Assembly: GCA_018402365.1 (NCBI GenBank)
Contig: JAGYJD010000007.1
Location: 1-64,000, forward strand
Direction of reading: 5' to 3'
DNA: 64,000 nucleotides
DNA from: Candidatus Nanopelagicales bacterium
Lineage (GTDB): Bacteria; Actinomycetota; Actinomycetes; S36-B12; UBA5976
Positions within the stretch are counted from its first letter, which is position 1. Each line of letters opens with the position of its first letter. The notes below the pieces were generated by a model that was not told where the DNA came from, ran no database searches, and worked only from the letters and a program-made list of their open reading frames with translations. Below are positions 20,606 through 30,237 of this stretch, in pieces. The position numbers and the translations under genes were made by a program.

Positions 20606-22825
20606 TTATTTTCCATTCTTTTTTGCTTTGGTAATTACAGTGGCACTAATTCGTGAAAGCGCATAATCGCGAATTCGAGTTTCGGTGTGATCGAAACCTG
20701 TTAACAATCCGCCTTGCACACGGATTGGATCTGTGAAGCGGTCTTTGACTGTTCCGTCCCCTTCGGCGTAACTGATGGTGATGGATTGATTTTCGTCAAT
20801 TGCTTTGCTTAGAAATGAAACTAATTCACTAGCGGGCATTGGCTCTGGAGGGTTTGAACCATTTTCTGGGATTTTTGCCTTTGGGTTTTCACTGAGTCGT
20901 AGTGCTTTGATGGCACTGATTAAAAGTGGTGCATCCGGTGGGGATCCTTCAGGAGCAGGACGGGGGCGTAACTTCACAGTTGAGCGCTTTTCACCGGGAG
21001 CAGGTTCGGTGTCATCAATTGGGTCGTCTGTGATTTTTACATCTCCAAGTTGTCTAACTAAATCATTTAATAAATATTCCAAAGGTTGGGGGATTTCGGT
21101 TGAAGAATATTTAGTGAAAAATGCCATGATGTCATCTTTGGATTTTCCACGCTCTAAAGCGCGCTTGAGGGAACTTTCAGTAAATCGATAAACCTGGGCA
21201 GCACCGCGAGATTCTTGATAGCCAAGCAAACGTAATTCTGCGGCAACGTGAGATTCAGGGGGACCTGGGATTACTGCGGTTAAGTCGGCTTGCAATAAAA
21301 AGTGATCAATCGCTTCGGGCAAAAGTGGTGCGATTGCTTCAACTAGCAAAGGATCAGTTTTGATTACGTGACCTTTTGGATCGGCCACGGCAGAGCGAGC
21401 AGCAGCGGTGCGGGCTTCAGGGGAAGGCATTGTGTAGCGCATTTCGCCTAAGGCTCGTCCGGTAGTTGCGAGTACACCTAAACCGCGAGCACCAATCAAG
21501 TTTGCTTCTTGCATAAAGGAGCGAACTAAAAGTTCTACTAGTTCAGCTTCACGACGTGGCCGCTGCCAGTTCACATGTTTTACTAAATCATCTTCATTCG
21601 GTTCGGCACCTAAGGGCAGGCTGACTAATGCTTTTAACAATATTGATTTGATTTCAGGTGCCAGAGGTTTATCTACTTCTGGCGAAAGCGCATTGATTCT
21701 TACCTGTTCGTTTTTGCCAACCAAACTTGGAACGCGAGTTGAAGTTAGCCAAGCTTCAGCCAAAGTTGCCCAACGCTCTTGCACAGTGCGGGTGCGCCAT
21801 AAATCAAAAGCTGGAGTTGGTAACCATAAAGGTTCATTTGATTCATCCGCTGCTAGCAAGCCTGCTGCTAAAGCGGTTTCAGCTAAAAGTGCCGCGATGT
21901 TTTCGTCTTCATCGCAGATGCGAGAAGCTAAAGTTAAATCTCTTTGGGCGAGTCCACCATTTCTTAAAACAGCTGGCGGGGTTTCACCCCAAATATCTAA
22001 AAGTTCTTCCATCATTTGTACAAAATGCAAACCCGCACCACCCGCTGCTTTATCAACCGCCTGGGCGTCTCTTGTATTTTTAATTGAAACTTCTGGCAAA
22101 GTCGAAAGACCTTCTGGCAATAAGTTTTCGCCACGCAATACAAAGGCAACTTCTCTTGGCAAAGTTAATTCATGGCGGCCGGTGGCAATAAGAACCCCTT
22201 GCGCCATTAAGTATTCATAAGGAGTTTTCGCACTTGAGGTGGTAGCTTCACGGTTCAGTTTGTCTACTACCAAAACAGGTGGTCCCCATAGAACTTTGTC
22301 TATTACGTCATCAACACCTTTGGGAGCTTTGTCGAAAATTTGTTTAATACGTTCTTTAGAGGCTACGGCGGTTAAGTCAGGACGCTCTTCAATAAAGCAA
22401 GGACCAAACCCAGCGGGGTGAGGGGCTACTACTTCTTTAAGTACAGGAACTGCTCGCATCCCTTTATCGGTTCCCCAGATAACACCGCGAGCTTTAAGAA
22501 CACTGAGTGCTCTATCTAATTCAGGATCGTTATTTAAAAGTACAGCTAATTCTTTTTTACCGAAGGGTTCGTCTAAGCAGGCGATAACTTCGGCTACTGC
22601 TACCACCCAAGCGTCCAGTTGATCTAAGACTCTGGTGATGGATGAATTTGTTGCGGCACGAGCTGCCAGTTTGGCCATGTCAGCGGGCACTGGATGCACC
22701 AAATCGGGCCGGTGGACTAAGAGGTCCCTCAAGCGGTCGTCATCTTGCGACTTAAACCAGTCAACCAAGGCACCTGGGTCATCTGCCTTGACCTTGCGTG
22801 GCTTGGGGGGAGTCTTAGTAGGCAT
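20606..22825 (-). CDS. Helicase C-terminal/XPB-N-like domain protein adjacent to XPB
   Basis: Large protein from MPTKTPPKPRKVKADDPGALVDWFKSQDDDRLRDLLVHRPDLVHPVP; longer ORF upstream of 22825 overlaps divergent csp gene, so start revised. Confidence 0.88.
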   Translation of the reverse strand: MPTKTPPKPRKVKADDPGALVDWFKSQDDDRLRDLLVHRPDLVHPVPADMAKLAARAATNSSITRVLDQLDAWVVAVAEVIACLDEPFGKKELAVLLNNDPELDRALSVLKARGVIWGTDKGMRAVPVLKEVVAPHPAGFGPCFIEERPDLTAVASKERIKQIFDKAPKGVDDVIDKVLWGPPVLVVDKLNREATTSSAKTPYEYLMAQGVLIATGRHELTLPREVAFVLRGENLLPEGLSTLPEVSIKNTRDAQAVDKAAGGAGLHFVQMMEELLDIWGETPPAVLRNGGLAQRDLTLASRICDEDENIAALLAETALAAGLLAADESNEPLWLPTPAFDLWRTRTVQERWATLAEAWLTSTRVPSLVGKNEQVRINALSPEVDKPLAPEIKSILLKALVSLPLGAEPNEDDLVKHVNWQRPRREAELVELLVRSFMQEANLIGARGLGVLATTGRALGEMRYTMPSPEARTAAARSAVADPKGHVIKTDPLLVEAIAPLLPEAIDHFLLQADLTAVIPGPPESHVAAELRLLGYQESRGAAQVYRFTESSLKRALERGKSKDDIMAFFTKYSSTEIPQPLEYLLNDLVRQLGDVKITDDPIDDTEPAPGEKRSTVKLRPRPAPEGSPPDAPLLISAIKALRLSENPKAKIPENGSNPPEPMPASELVSFLSKAIDENQSITISYAEGDGTVKDRFTDPIRVQGGLLTGFDHTETRIRDYALSRISATVITKAKKNGK

Positions 22826-22952
22826 TTGGCCAATTTTAATAGGTATCGCATTAGGGGTCACTTTGCAGTCCTTGCCGATGACGAAGTATGAGGGTTTAGG
22901 TAATCTTGGACTTTCATATTTAGCGAAATACGCGGCAGGATGAAAACAGGAG

Positions 22953-23342
22953 TTGATTGACGTGCCTTTTGGAAAGATCAAGTGGTACGACGTCGAAAAG
23001 GGCTTCGGATTTATTGAAACCGACGACGGGGAAGATGTTTTCGTACACGCGTCTGCGATTCCGGATGGAGTTTTGCCCAAACCCGGAAGTCGAGTGGAAT
23101 TTGGCATTGCCGAGGGGCGTCGAGGAATTCAAGCTTTACAAGTAAAGATTTTGGAAGCTCCACCTAGCTTGTCCAAAGCCGGTAGAAAAGATACCGATGA
23201 CATGGCAGCCATTATTGAAGATGTTATTAAATTGCTGGATGGTGTTTCGAGTCAAATTCGTCGCGGTCGCTACCCCGATGATAAGACTGCACAAAAAGTA
23301 GCTGCGGTATTGCGAGCAGTTGCTAATGATTTAGATGCCTAA
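22953..23342 (+). CDS. Cold-shock domain protein (CspA type with C-terminal extension)
   Basis: FGKIKWYDVEKGFGFIETDDGEDVFVHASAI. Confidence 0.94.
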   Translation: MIDVPFGKIKWYDVEKGFGFIETDDGEDVFVHASAIPDGVLPKPGSRVEFGIAEGRRGIQALQVKILEAPPSLSKAGRKDTDDMAAIIEDVIKLLDGVSSQIRRGRYPDDKTAQKVAAVLRAVANDLDA

Positions 23343-23364
23343 AAAATAATCTTAGGAGTTTGCG

Positions 23365-24267
23365 GTGAGCGTCAATTTAATGAAGGCAAAAGATCTTGCA
23401 AAAGACTTCTTGTTGTCAGAAATTGAAGTTGATCGGGTGGGGAATTATCTCGAAAGTAAGACTGAAGCCGAAAATACAGCAACTCACTTTTTTGCAACTT
23501 TGGATAAGGGTTACCGAGGTTGGATGTGGGCGGTCACAGTAAGCGGTACTGAGAACATTTCACTTAGTGAAATAGTTTTGATCCCTGGGCCTGAAGCTTT
23601 ACTCGCACCTAAATGGATACCTTGGCAAGAAAGATTGCAGTCAGGTGATTTAGGCGTTGGCGATGTTCTGCCAACGGCAGCAGATGATGCCAGATTAGTT
23701 GCGGGATTTACGCAAGTTGATGGTTTGTTTGACGAGACCAGCACTCCCTTCGGTTGGGAAGTTGGATTAGGTCGAAAAAGAGTCTTATCAGAAATTGGAC
23801 GAGAGCAAGCGATAAACCGGTGGCACGGATCAACTCATGGCCCCGACACCCCAATGGCTGAATTAGCAACCGATAAATGTCAAAGTTGTGGATTTTTTGT
23901 TCCGCTTAGCGGAGTGCTGGGCAGAATGTTTGGGGTTTGTGCAAATTCTTATGCGCAAGATGATGGAAAAGTAGTTTCGCTCGATCACGGTTGCGGCGGC
24001 CACTCAGAAGTTGTTTCAGATACTAAATCGGTTTTGTTGGGAACGACTGTGATTGATGATTCAGGATTTTTAGTTCCTGAAGAAATAGATGATGACTTAC
24101 GCGAAGAGCAAGAGTTGGAAGATGCTGACTTAAAAGAAGTTGATGAGTTTGCCCACGACGGGGTCGAGGTAGAAGAAGACGATGACGAGGCCAGCGCTGA
24201 ATTAGCAGAAGAAGCCCATCGACTCGAAATTTTGGATGAAGTGCTTAACAACAATGAAGAAAACTAA
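23365..24267 (+). CDS. DUF3027-family actinobacterial protein
   Basis: TATHFFATLDKGYRGWMWAVTVSG; CQSCGFFVPLSGVLGRMFGVCANSYAQDDGKVVSLDHGCGGHSE; acidic tail. Confidence 0.85.
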   Translation: MSVNLMKAKDLAKDFLLSEIEVDRVGNYLESKTEAENTATHFFATLDKGYRGWMWAVTVSGTENISLSEIVLIPGPEALLAPKWIPWQERLQSGDLGVGDVLPTAADDARLVAGFTQVDGLFDETSTPFGWEVGLGRKRVLSEIGREQAINRWHGSTHGPDTPMAELATDKCQSCGFFVPLSGVLGRMFGVCANSYAQDDGKVVSLDHGCGGHSEVVSDTKSVLLGTTVIDDSGFLVPEEIDDDLREEQELEDADLKEVDEFAHDGVEVEEDDDEASAELAEEAHRLEILDEVLNNNEEN

Positions 24268-24476
24268 AGACTTTTTTCGCGTCTTCTATTTAATATTAAA
24301 TACCCCATAAAGCCAAGAATGGCTCCAGTTAAACAAACCTGTAACCAAAATAAGGCAGCGGCATCATTAAGTACCCAAAATCGAAACAGAAAAACCAAGA
24401 AAAATAAAAAGAACAGCAAGGTTCCGACTTTGATTTCTCGGATTCCGTCTAATTTCAGCGGGCTTAGCTCTTTCAC
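24264..24476 (-). CDS. DUF2530-like small membrane protein
   Basis: 70 aa with two hydrophobic helices; convergent 4-nt overlap with DUF3027 gene. Confidence 0.7.
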   Translation of the reverse strand: MKELSPLKLDGIREIKVGTLLFFLFFLVFLFRFWVLNDAAALFWLQVCLTGAILGFMGYLILNRRREKSL

Positions 24477-24507
24477 AAATCAAATGCTATCCCACTAGCA
24501 TTGAGCT

Positions 24508-24588
24508 ATGTCCCAACGAACAAGAAGAATCGTTACTTTAATAGTACTTTTTGGAATGGTTTTATCAGTTTTTGTCGCAGCTATCTAA
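24508..24588 (+). CDS. Putative 26-aa single-TM microprotein
   Basis: ATG..TAA: MSQRTRRIVTLIVLFGMVLSVFVAAI; basic N-terminus then one TM segment; shorter than the supplied ORF cutoff. Confidence 0.45.
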   Translation: MSQRTRRIVTLIVLFGMVLSVFVAAI

Positions 24589-24863
24589 AAATTATCTTTA
24601 GATAAATGCGCGTCTGGTTTAAGTAAATCTTCTGGAGTAACTTCTAAGGCGTAAGCAATTGCCCAAATATTATCCAAAGACGGAGAGTAAAGACCATTCT
24701 CTAATCGAGAGATAGTTTTTCTATCTAGCTCAGTTTGTTCAGCTAGTTCTTCTTGAGTTAAATTTCTGAACAAGCGATAATTTCTTACCGCACGTCCGAA
24801 TGCTCTACGCTTAATTCGGATTTCGAAGTTTGATCTTTGTCCCATTGACAGATTTTTATGCAT
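24585..24863 (-). CDS. XRE-family helix-turn-helix regulator
   Basis: FGRAVRNYRLFRNLTQEELAEQTELDRKTISRLENGLYSPSLDNIWAIAYALEVTPEDLL. Confidence 0.9.
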   Translation of the reverse strand: MHKNLSMGQRSNFEIRIKRRAFGRAVRNYRLFRNLTQEELAEQTELDRKTISRLENGLYSPSLDNIWAIAYALEVTPEDLLKPDAHLSKDNF

Positions 24864-24911
24864 AAAACTAAATAAGTCTGTACCAAAAATGGTACAGACT
24901 TATTTAGTTTT
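24864..24911. repeat. 21-bp perfect inverted repeat with 6-nt loop (terminator and/or operator)
   Basis: aaaactaaataagtctgtacc-aaaaat-ggtacagacttatttagtttt; contains the serC stop and abuts the XRE start at 24863. Confidence 0.85.
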
Positions 24912-26024
24912 CGCTACTACCCAGTCGATGGCAGCGGTTAAAGTTTGAACATCACTTAGTTCAATTGCAGGAAAGGTTGCAATTCTCAATTGGTTTCTTC
25001 CCAATTTTCGATAAGGCTCAACGTCAACAATTCCGTTATTTCTCAGTATTTTGGCAATTAAATCTGCATTAATGCTCTCATCAAAGTCTATGGTGGCAAT
25101 AACGCTGCTTCTTAGATTCTTGTCTTGAACAAATGGAGTTAAATACTCTTGTTTTTCAGCCCATTGATACAAATGTTCAGAAGAAGCTTTACTGCGACCT
25201 GCCGCCCACGAAAGCCCACCATTTTTGTTGAACCATTCGACTTGTTCACTCATTAAAAAGATTGTGGAAAGGCTAGGAGTGTTATAGGTCTGATCTAATC
25301 GAGAATTCTCTAAAGCAATAGATAAATCTAAAATTGGTGGAATAAACCGATTTTGAGACTTAATTTTTTCAATTTGAGCTACTAACTGGGGGCTAACAAG
25401 GGCTATAAATAATCCACCTTCAGATCCAAAAGATTTTTGAGGAGCAAAGTAGTAACAATCAAAATCTTTAGCTTCAACCAACGCTCCACCGGCGGCGCTA
25501 GTGGCATCAAATAGAAATAAACCCTGCTGGCTAACTCTTTTAACAGGCTTCATCACTCCGGTACTAGTTTCGTTATGAGGAGTGGCATAAACATCAAATT
25601 GCGCATGTGGCAAAAAGTCAGGAGCAGATCCCGGCTCGGATTTGATAATTTCAATATTTTTTAAATGTGGGGCGGCTTTTGCGCTAGCAGCAAATTTTGA
25701 ACCAAATTCACCAAATGAAAGAAATTGAGCATTTTCTTCAATAATGGAAAAGACTGCGGCATCCCAAAATAAGGTGGAGCCACCATTTCCCAAAATAATT
25801 TCATAATCTGCGGGAAGATTAAAAAACTCGCTCAAGCCAGCTCTTAATTTGGCTACTTCATTTTTGACAGGTTTTTGCCGGTGGGAGGTACCCAAAAAAT
25901 GGCGATTTTGTCGGGCGAGTGCGACGAGCTGTTCGTCGCGCACTTTGCTGGGACCCGCACCAAAGCGGCCATCTTTAGGAATTAAATCTGAGGGTAGTTT
26001 TATCTGCTCAAGGTCAATTGACAA
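24900..26024 (-). CDS. serC: Phosphoserine aminotransferase
   Basis: RFGAGPSKVRDEQL; GNGGSTLFWDAA; YFAPQKSFGSEGGLF PLP lysine. Confidence 0.95.
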   Translation of the reverse strand: MSIDLEQIKLPSDLIPKDGRFGAGPSKVRDEQLVALARQNRHFLGTSHRQKPVKNEVAKLRAGLSEFFNLPADYEIILGNGGSTLFWDAAVFSIIEENAQFLSFGEFGSKFAASAKAAPHLKNIEIIKSEPGSAPDFLPHAQFDVYATPHNETSTGVMKPVKRVSQQGLFLFDATSAAGGALVEAKDFDCYYFAPQKSFGSEGGLFIALVSPQLVAQIEKIKSQNRFIPPILDLSIALENSRLDQTYNTPSLSTIFLMSEQVEWFNKNGGLSWAAGRSKASSEHLYQWAEKQEYLTPFVQDKNLRSSVIATIDFDESINADLIAKILRNNGIVDVEPYRKLGRNQLRIATFPAIELSDVQTLTAAIDWVVAKTK

Positions 26025-26032
26025 AGTGGCCC

Positions 26033-27139
26033 TTAGTTTTCATAAAGACTTGTAGAAAAACCTGTGACAGATTCTGGTTTACGGGGCTTTTCACCAATGT
26101 AGAGAGCGGCTGGCCGCACCAATCTGGCAGTTTTCTTTTGCTCCAAAATATGAGCGCTCCACCCAGCAAGTCGGGCACAGGTGAACATTGAAGTGAACAT
26201 ACTGGCGGGCACTTGCGCATAGTCAAGCACGATGGCAGCCCAAAATTCAACGTTTGTTTCAATTACGCGTTCAGGTCTGCGGGATTTTAATTCGGCTAAG
26301 GCAGCTTTTTCTAGCGCCTCTGCAACTTCATAACGAGGGGCAGCTAATTCTTTTGCAGTTTTTCTTAAAACACGAGCCCGCGGATCTTCGGCCCGATAAA
26401 CCCGATGCCCAAATCCCATAAGTCTTTCGCCAGAATCTAAAAGATTTTTTACATACTTTTCAGGATCACCATTTTTTTCAATATCTTCAATCATGTGAAG
26501 TACTCGACTAGGAGCTCCACCGTGTAAGGGTCCGCTCATTGCGCCAATCGCACCGCTGATTGACGCGGCAACATCTGCACCTGTTGAGGCAATAACTCGT
26601 CCGGTAAAAGTTGAAGCATTCATGCCATGTTCGGCTGCTGAAACAAAATAAGCATCGACTGCTTTAACGTGCTTTGGATCGGGCTCTCCGCGCCAGCGCT
26701 TCATGAATCTTTCAACTAAATTGTTAGATTCATTGATGCTTTCATTTGGAACTTTAGGTAATTGCTCACCCCGCGCAGATTGTGCAACGTAAGCCATGGC
26801 GTTCACTGAAGTATGTGCTAAATCTTCGCGTGCTTGTTCATCTGAAATATCAAGTAATGGTTTGAAATTGAATTCGGTGGTGGTCATGGCGATTGCTGCT
26901 TGCACATCAACTCTGACATCGCCAGTGTGTATCGGCAAAGAAGGAGGATTCTCTAGCGGCAAACCTGGTTCAAAAGCGTTATCAACTAAAAGTCCCCAAA
27001 CTTTTGCGTAGGTGACTTTTCCGACTAAATCCTCAATATCCACCCCGCGATAGCGAAGCGCGCTGCCTTCCTTATCGGGTTCGGCAATTTCACTTTCGAA
27101 AGCTACAACACCCTCTAGACCGGGTTTAAAGTCTGACAT
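26033..27139 (-). CDS. Citrate synthase (type 2)
   Basis: LRYRGVDIEDLV, SAAEHGMNASTFTGRVIASTGAD, GPLHGGAPSRVL, MGFGHRVYRAEDPRA. Confidence 0.95.
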   Translation of the reverse strand: MSDFKPGLEGVVAFESEIAEPDKEGSALRYRGVDIEDLVGKVTYAKVWGLLVDNAFEPGLPLENPPSLPIHTGDVRVDVQAAIAMTTTEFNFKPLLDISDEQAREDLAHTSVNAMAYVAQSARGEQLPKVPNESINESNNLVERFMKRWRGEPDPKHVKAVDAYFVSAAEHGMNASTFTGRVIASTGADVAASISGAIGAMSGPLHGGAPSRVLHMIEDIEKNGDPEKYVKNLLDSGERLMGFGHRVYRAEDPRARVLRKTAKELAAPRYEVAEALEKAALAELKSRRPERVIETNVEFWAAIVLDYAQVPASMFTSMFTCARLAGWSAHILEQKKTARLVRPAALYIGEKPRKPESVTGFSTSLYEN

Positions 27140-27206
27140 AAGACCCTTCTATTCAATTTTGTAGCCTTATTCTTACTGATTCCGAGTTCTCTGGTGGAAT
27201 CGGGTC

Positions 27207-27860
27207 ATGGCAAAAAGTCAAGACTGGTTTAACAAATTAAGAATCTCTTATGAGATCGGCGAATTGAATGATGGTGATTTACACCACGACCCATTTGAGC
27301 AATTTAGAATCTGGCTAGAAGCCGCAGCAACCCAGCAGTTGCCCGAACCAAATGCTTTTGTCTTGTCTACCGTGGATCAAACTCACACCCCATCTAGCAG
27401 AACTGTGCTCTTAAAGTCTTTTGACACTAAAGGATTTGTTTTCTTTTCAAATTACAATTCAAAAAAAGCTAAGAGTATTGAATTAAATCCAAAAGTAGTA
27501 ATGAATTTTCTTTGGCTTCCGCTGCATCGCCAAGTAATTATTGAAGGAACTGCAACAAAAATCTCTCGTGAAGATTCTGAAGATTATTTCAAGACCAGAC
27601 CCATCTCTTCACAATTAGGAGCGTGGACCAGCCCACAATCTGAGGTAATAGAAAATCGTGAAGTGCTTGAAAAACGAGCCCAGGAGTTCAGCGAAAAATT
27701 TCAAGATCAAGTTCCGATGCCAGATTTTTGGGGAGGATTCATAATTGACCCAAATTTGATTGAATTCTGGCAAGGAAGACCTAGCCGACTGCATGATCGC
27801 TTTAGGTACACAAAAGAAACAAAAAATTCTACTTGGAAATTAAATCGAATTGCACCTTAA
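27207..27860 (+). CDS. pdxH: Pyridoxamine 5'-phosphate oxidase
   Basis: PNAFVLSTVDQTHTPSSRTVLLKSFDTKGFVFFSNYNSKKA; FWQGRPSRLHDRFRY. Confidence 0.96.
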   Translation: MAKSQDWFNKLRISYEIGELNDGDLHHDPFEQFRIWLEAAATQQLPEPNAFVLSTVDQTHTPSSRTVLLKSFDTKGFVFFSNYNSKKAKSIELNPKVVMNFLWLPLHRQVIIEGTATKISREDSEDYFKTRPISSQLGAWTSPQSEVIENREVLEKRAQEFSEKFQDQVPMPDFWGGFIIDPNLIEFWQGRPSRLHDRFRYTKETKNSTWKLNRIAP

Positions 27861-29221
27861 TTCTTTTTAATTTTTTCATACATCGCTAAGGCATGTTCTC
27901 TTTCAGTTGCATGATCTACCATTGGTTCGGGATAGCCGTGCGCGTGACCGAGCGGATGTTTCCAAGGTTCGTGCACACTGCCATCTGTAATATGACTTAA
28001 TTCTTTGATCCAAGTTCGTACGTAGTCACCTTTAGGATCAAACTTGAGTGCTTGAGTAATTGGATTAAAAATTCTGAAATATGGTGCCGCATCTGTGCCA
28101 CAACCTGCGACCCATTGCCACCCATGTGAATTGCTGGCAATGTCACCATCAATTAAATGTTCCATAAACCAGGCGGCACCCTCACGCCAATGAATATGTA
28201 GATCTTTAACCAAAAAACTACCGACGATCATTCGCACTCGATTGTGCATCCAGCCAGTTTCAATCAATTGACGCATTCCCGCATCCACAATTGGGTAGCC
28301 AGTTAGTCCGTTTTTCCATTTCGTTAGTTCTGAAGCATGAGTTTTGGAATTACCCCAACCCATTTTTTCCCAAGTAGAATTTAATGAAATAGTTTCGCTG
28401 TGAGGATTATGAGCTAAAACATCTGCATAAAATTCTCGCCAACAGATCTCTTTGCGAAATGTTTCTTCATCCTCGCTATCACCTAGTTGGGTCAAGATGG
28501 TTCTTGGATGAATCTCACCGAAGCGAAGTGGAAAACTCAATTTACTGGTGCCAGTTAAGTCAGGTCTATTACGGTTTTCGCCGTAGCCTCGCATGCCTTT
28601 TTTTGAGAAGTCCTCAAAGATATTCAGAGCATGCTCTTCACCACAATTTATAACCTCAAATTCACCTGCAACTTGTGGGAGTGCTTCACTTTTCATCGGA
28701 AGAAACCAATTAGGTTTTTCTTTTGGCAAAACTGCGGGCTTCCTCCAGCCGTGAGCGCTCCATGCTCTATAAAAAGGGGTGTACACGCGGTAAGGGGTTC
28801 CGTCGTCTTTTCTGACTCTGAGTGGTGAAACCGCGTAAGGCGAACCAGTTCTCACTAACTTAATACCATTTTTTTTGAGTATTGCTTCAACTTTGTCATC
28901 GCGCACTCTTCCGTAAGGTTCAAAATCTTCACTGATATGAACCGAAGTGGCTCTAGCTTTTTGAGCAACTTCTAAAATTACTTTTTCAGGGGCGCCAGAC
29001 TTTATAAGTAAATTGCCATTGAGAGATTTATTTAATTGGGTAAGTGAGCAATTTTGATAAACTTTTTGTTTATCGCTGGCTGGATCGAAAACTTTTGCAT
29101 CAATATTAAATAGCGCTACAACTTTTTTACCATCAGTGGTAAGTGCCTCTTCAATGGCGTTTGCCAAAGCAGGGTTGTCCCCTAGTCGCAGGTCTCGGCG
29201 AAACCAAAAGACGGTTGTCAT
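27857..29221 (-). CDS. phr: Deoxyribodipyrimidine photolyase / cryptochrome family
   Basis: TTVFWFRRDLRLGDNPAL; WMHNRVRMIVGSFLVKDLHIHWREGAAWFMEHLIDGDIASNSHGWQWVAGCGTDAAPYFRIFNP. Confidence 0.96.
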   Translation of the reverse strand: MTTVFWFRRDLRLGDNPALANAIEEALTTDGKKVVALFNIDAKVFDPASDKQKVYQNCSLTQLNKSLNGNLLIKSGAPEKVILEVAQKARATSVHISEDFEPYGRVRDDKVEAILKKNGIKLVRTGSPYAVSPLRVRKDDGTPYRVYTPFYRAWSAHGWRKPAVLPKEKPNWFLPMKSEALPQVAGEFEVINCGEEHALNIFEDFSKKGMRGYGENRNRPDLTGTSKLSFPLRFGEIHPRTILTQLGDSEDEETFRKEICWREFYADVLAHNPHSETISLNSTWEKMGWGNSKTHASELTKWKNGLTGYPIVDAGMRQLIETGWMHNRVRMIVGSFLVKDLHIHWREGAAWFMEHLIDGDIASNSHGWQWVAGCGTDAAPYFRIFNPITQALKFDPKGDYVRTWIKELSHITDGSVHEPWKHPLGHAHGYPEPMVDHATEREHALAMYEKIKKN

Positions 29222-29387
29222 GCCTCATAGATTAAGCGAAAAAACCAAAATAGGCACTAATACTAGATTTTTATGAGATTCTGCTCACCTTTAGTTGTTC
29301 AACGGTGTGAACGGTGAGACCTATCGCCAAGTGAGTGTGTTAGTTTAAATTAAAATCTTTACAGATTTAGGCATATAAGAGGAGCTA

Positions 29388-30137
29388 ATGAGTTACTTAA
29401 AACGTCTAGTTACCAGCTTGGTGTTGGTAATGGGATTGTTAGTAACCACAGTTGCCCCAAGTTTTGCAAATTCTTATCCTGGTTCTCAACATTTTGTGAC
29501 CGGGCAACAAAATCAGCATGTAGCTGAAGTTCAAAAATGGTTAATAAGTTTGGGTTATGAAATCTCGGTTGCTAATGGCCGTTACGGTCCACAAACTACT
29601 GCCGCAATTTCTAAATTTTATGCCGATATCAATAACTCCAGTGACGGAGCAACTTTGGGCCCAAAGGGTTGGGCTCGGATTAGAGACGCGGCAAGCGCCA
29701 AGGCAGGTTCTGTTAGTGCCCCCACCGAGAAAACTAAAAAAACAGAAAAGATTGATTCTGAAAACGCCAACCGAGATGCCAAAGTTGAGAAGGTAATTGC
29801 GAAAGCTGCCAGCATGGCTGGTACCCCTTATCGTCGAGGTGGCACCGATCCCAGTCGCGGTCTTGATTGCTCAGGATTTATTTTAAATGCTATGAAACCA
29901 GTTGGGATTTCATTTGGCCGCACCTCAAGAGATATGCGAGCAGAAACCAAGAAAATAAGTAAGGCTGAAGCACAAGTTGGCGACTTAATTTTTTATCACA
30001 ACCGTAAAGGCGTGGTTTACCACGTTGGTATTTACGCGGGTGGTAACAAAATTTGGCATGCCCGTCAACCAGGTCAACGTGCTGCCAAGACTCCAATTTA
30101 TGCAAAGAATGTTTCGTACGGCCGCGTAAATTATTAA
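29388..30137 (+). CDS. Secreted NlpC/P60 cell-wall endopeptidase with peptidoglycan-binding domain
   Basis: Signal peptide; HVAEVQKWLISLGYE PG-binding; GLDCSGFILNAMKPVGISFGRTSRDM ... VYHVGIYAGGNKIWHA. Confidence 0.93.
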   Translation: MSYLKRLVTSLVLVMGLLVTTVAPSFANSYPGSQHFVTGQQNQHVAEVQKWLISLGYEISVANGRYGPQTTAAISKFYADINNSSDGATLGPKGWARIRDAASAKAGSVSAPTEKTKKTEKIDSENANRDAKVEKVIAKAASMAGTPYRRGGTDPSRGLDCSGFILNAMKPVGISFGRTSRDMRAETKKISKAEAQVGDLIFYHNRKGVVYHVGIYAGGNKIWHARQPGQRAAKTPIYAKNVSYGRVNY

Positions 30138-30157
30138 ATTAGTAGTTAAATCTTTTG

Positions 30158-30230
30158 TGCCCTCGAAGGGAATTGAACCCCCAACCAATTGCTTAGGACG
30201 CAACTGCTCTATCCGTTGAGCTACGAGGGC
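30158..30230 (-). tRNA. tRNA-Arg (anticodon CCT)
   Basis: Cloverleaf gccctcg..cgagggc, anticodon stem gttgc/gcaat with loop gtCCTaa, T-loop ggttcaattcc. Confidence 0.93.
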
Positions 30231-30237
30231 CAATTTG

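Noticed and set aside
21648-22220. 190-aa plus-strand ORF (and 20805-21191, 21727-22083)
   Set aside because: Antisense to the helicase-partner CDS; composition reflects the opposite-strand codon pattern, no recognisable domain.
29270-29387. Possible c-di-AMP (ydaO-type) riboswitch upstream of the NlpC/P60 gene
   Set aside because: Gene context is suggestive but I could not identify the conserved ydaO core in the 5' region; an Infernal search would be needed.
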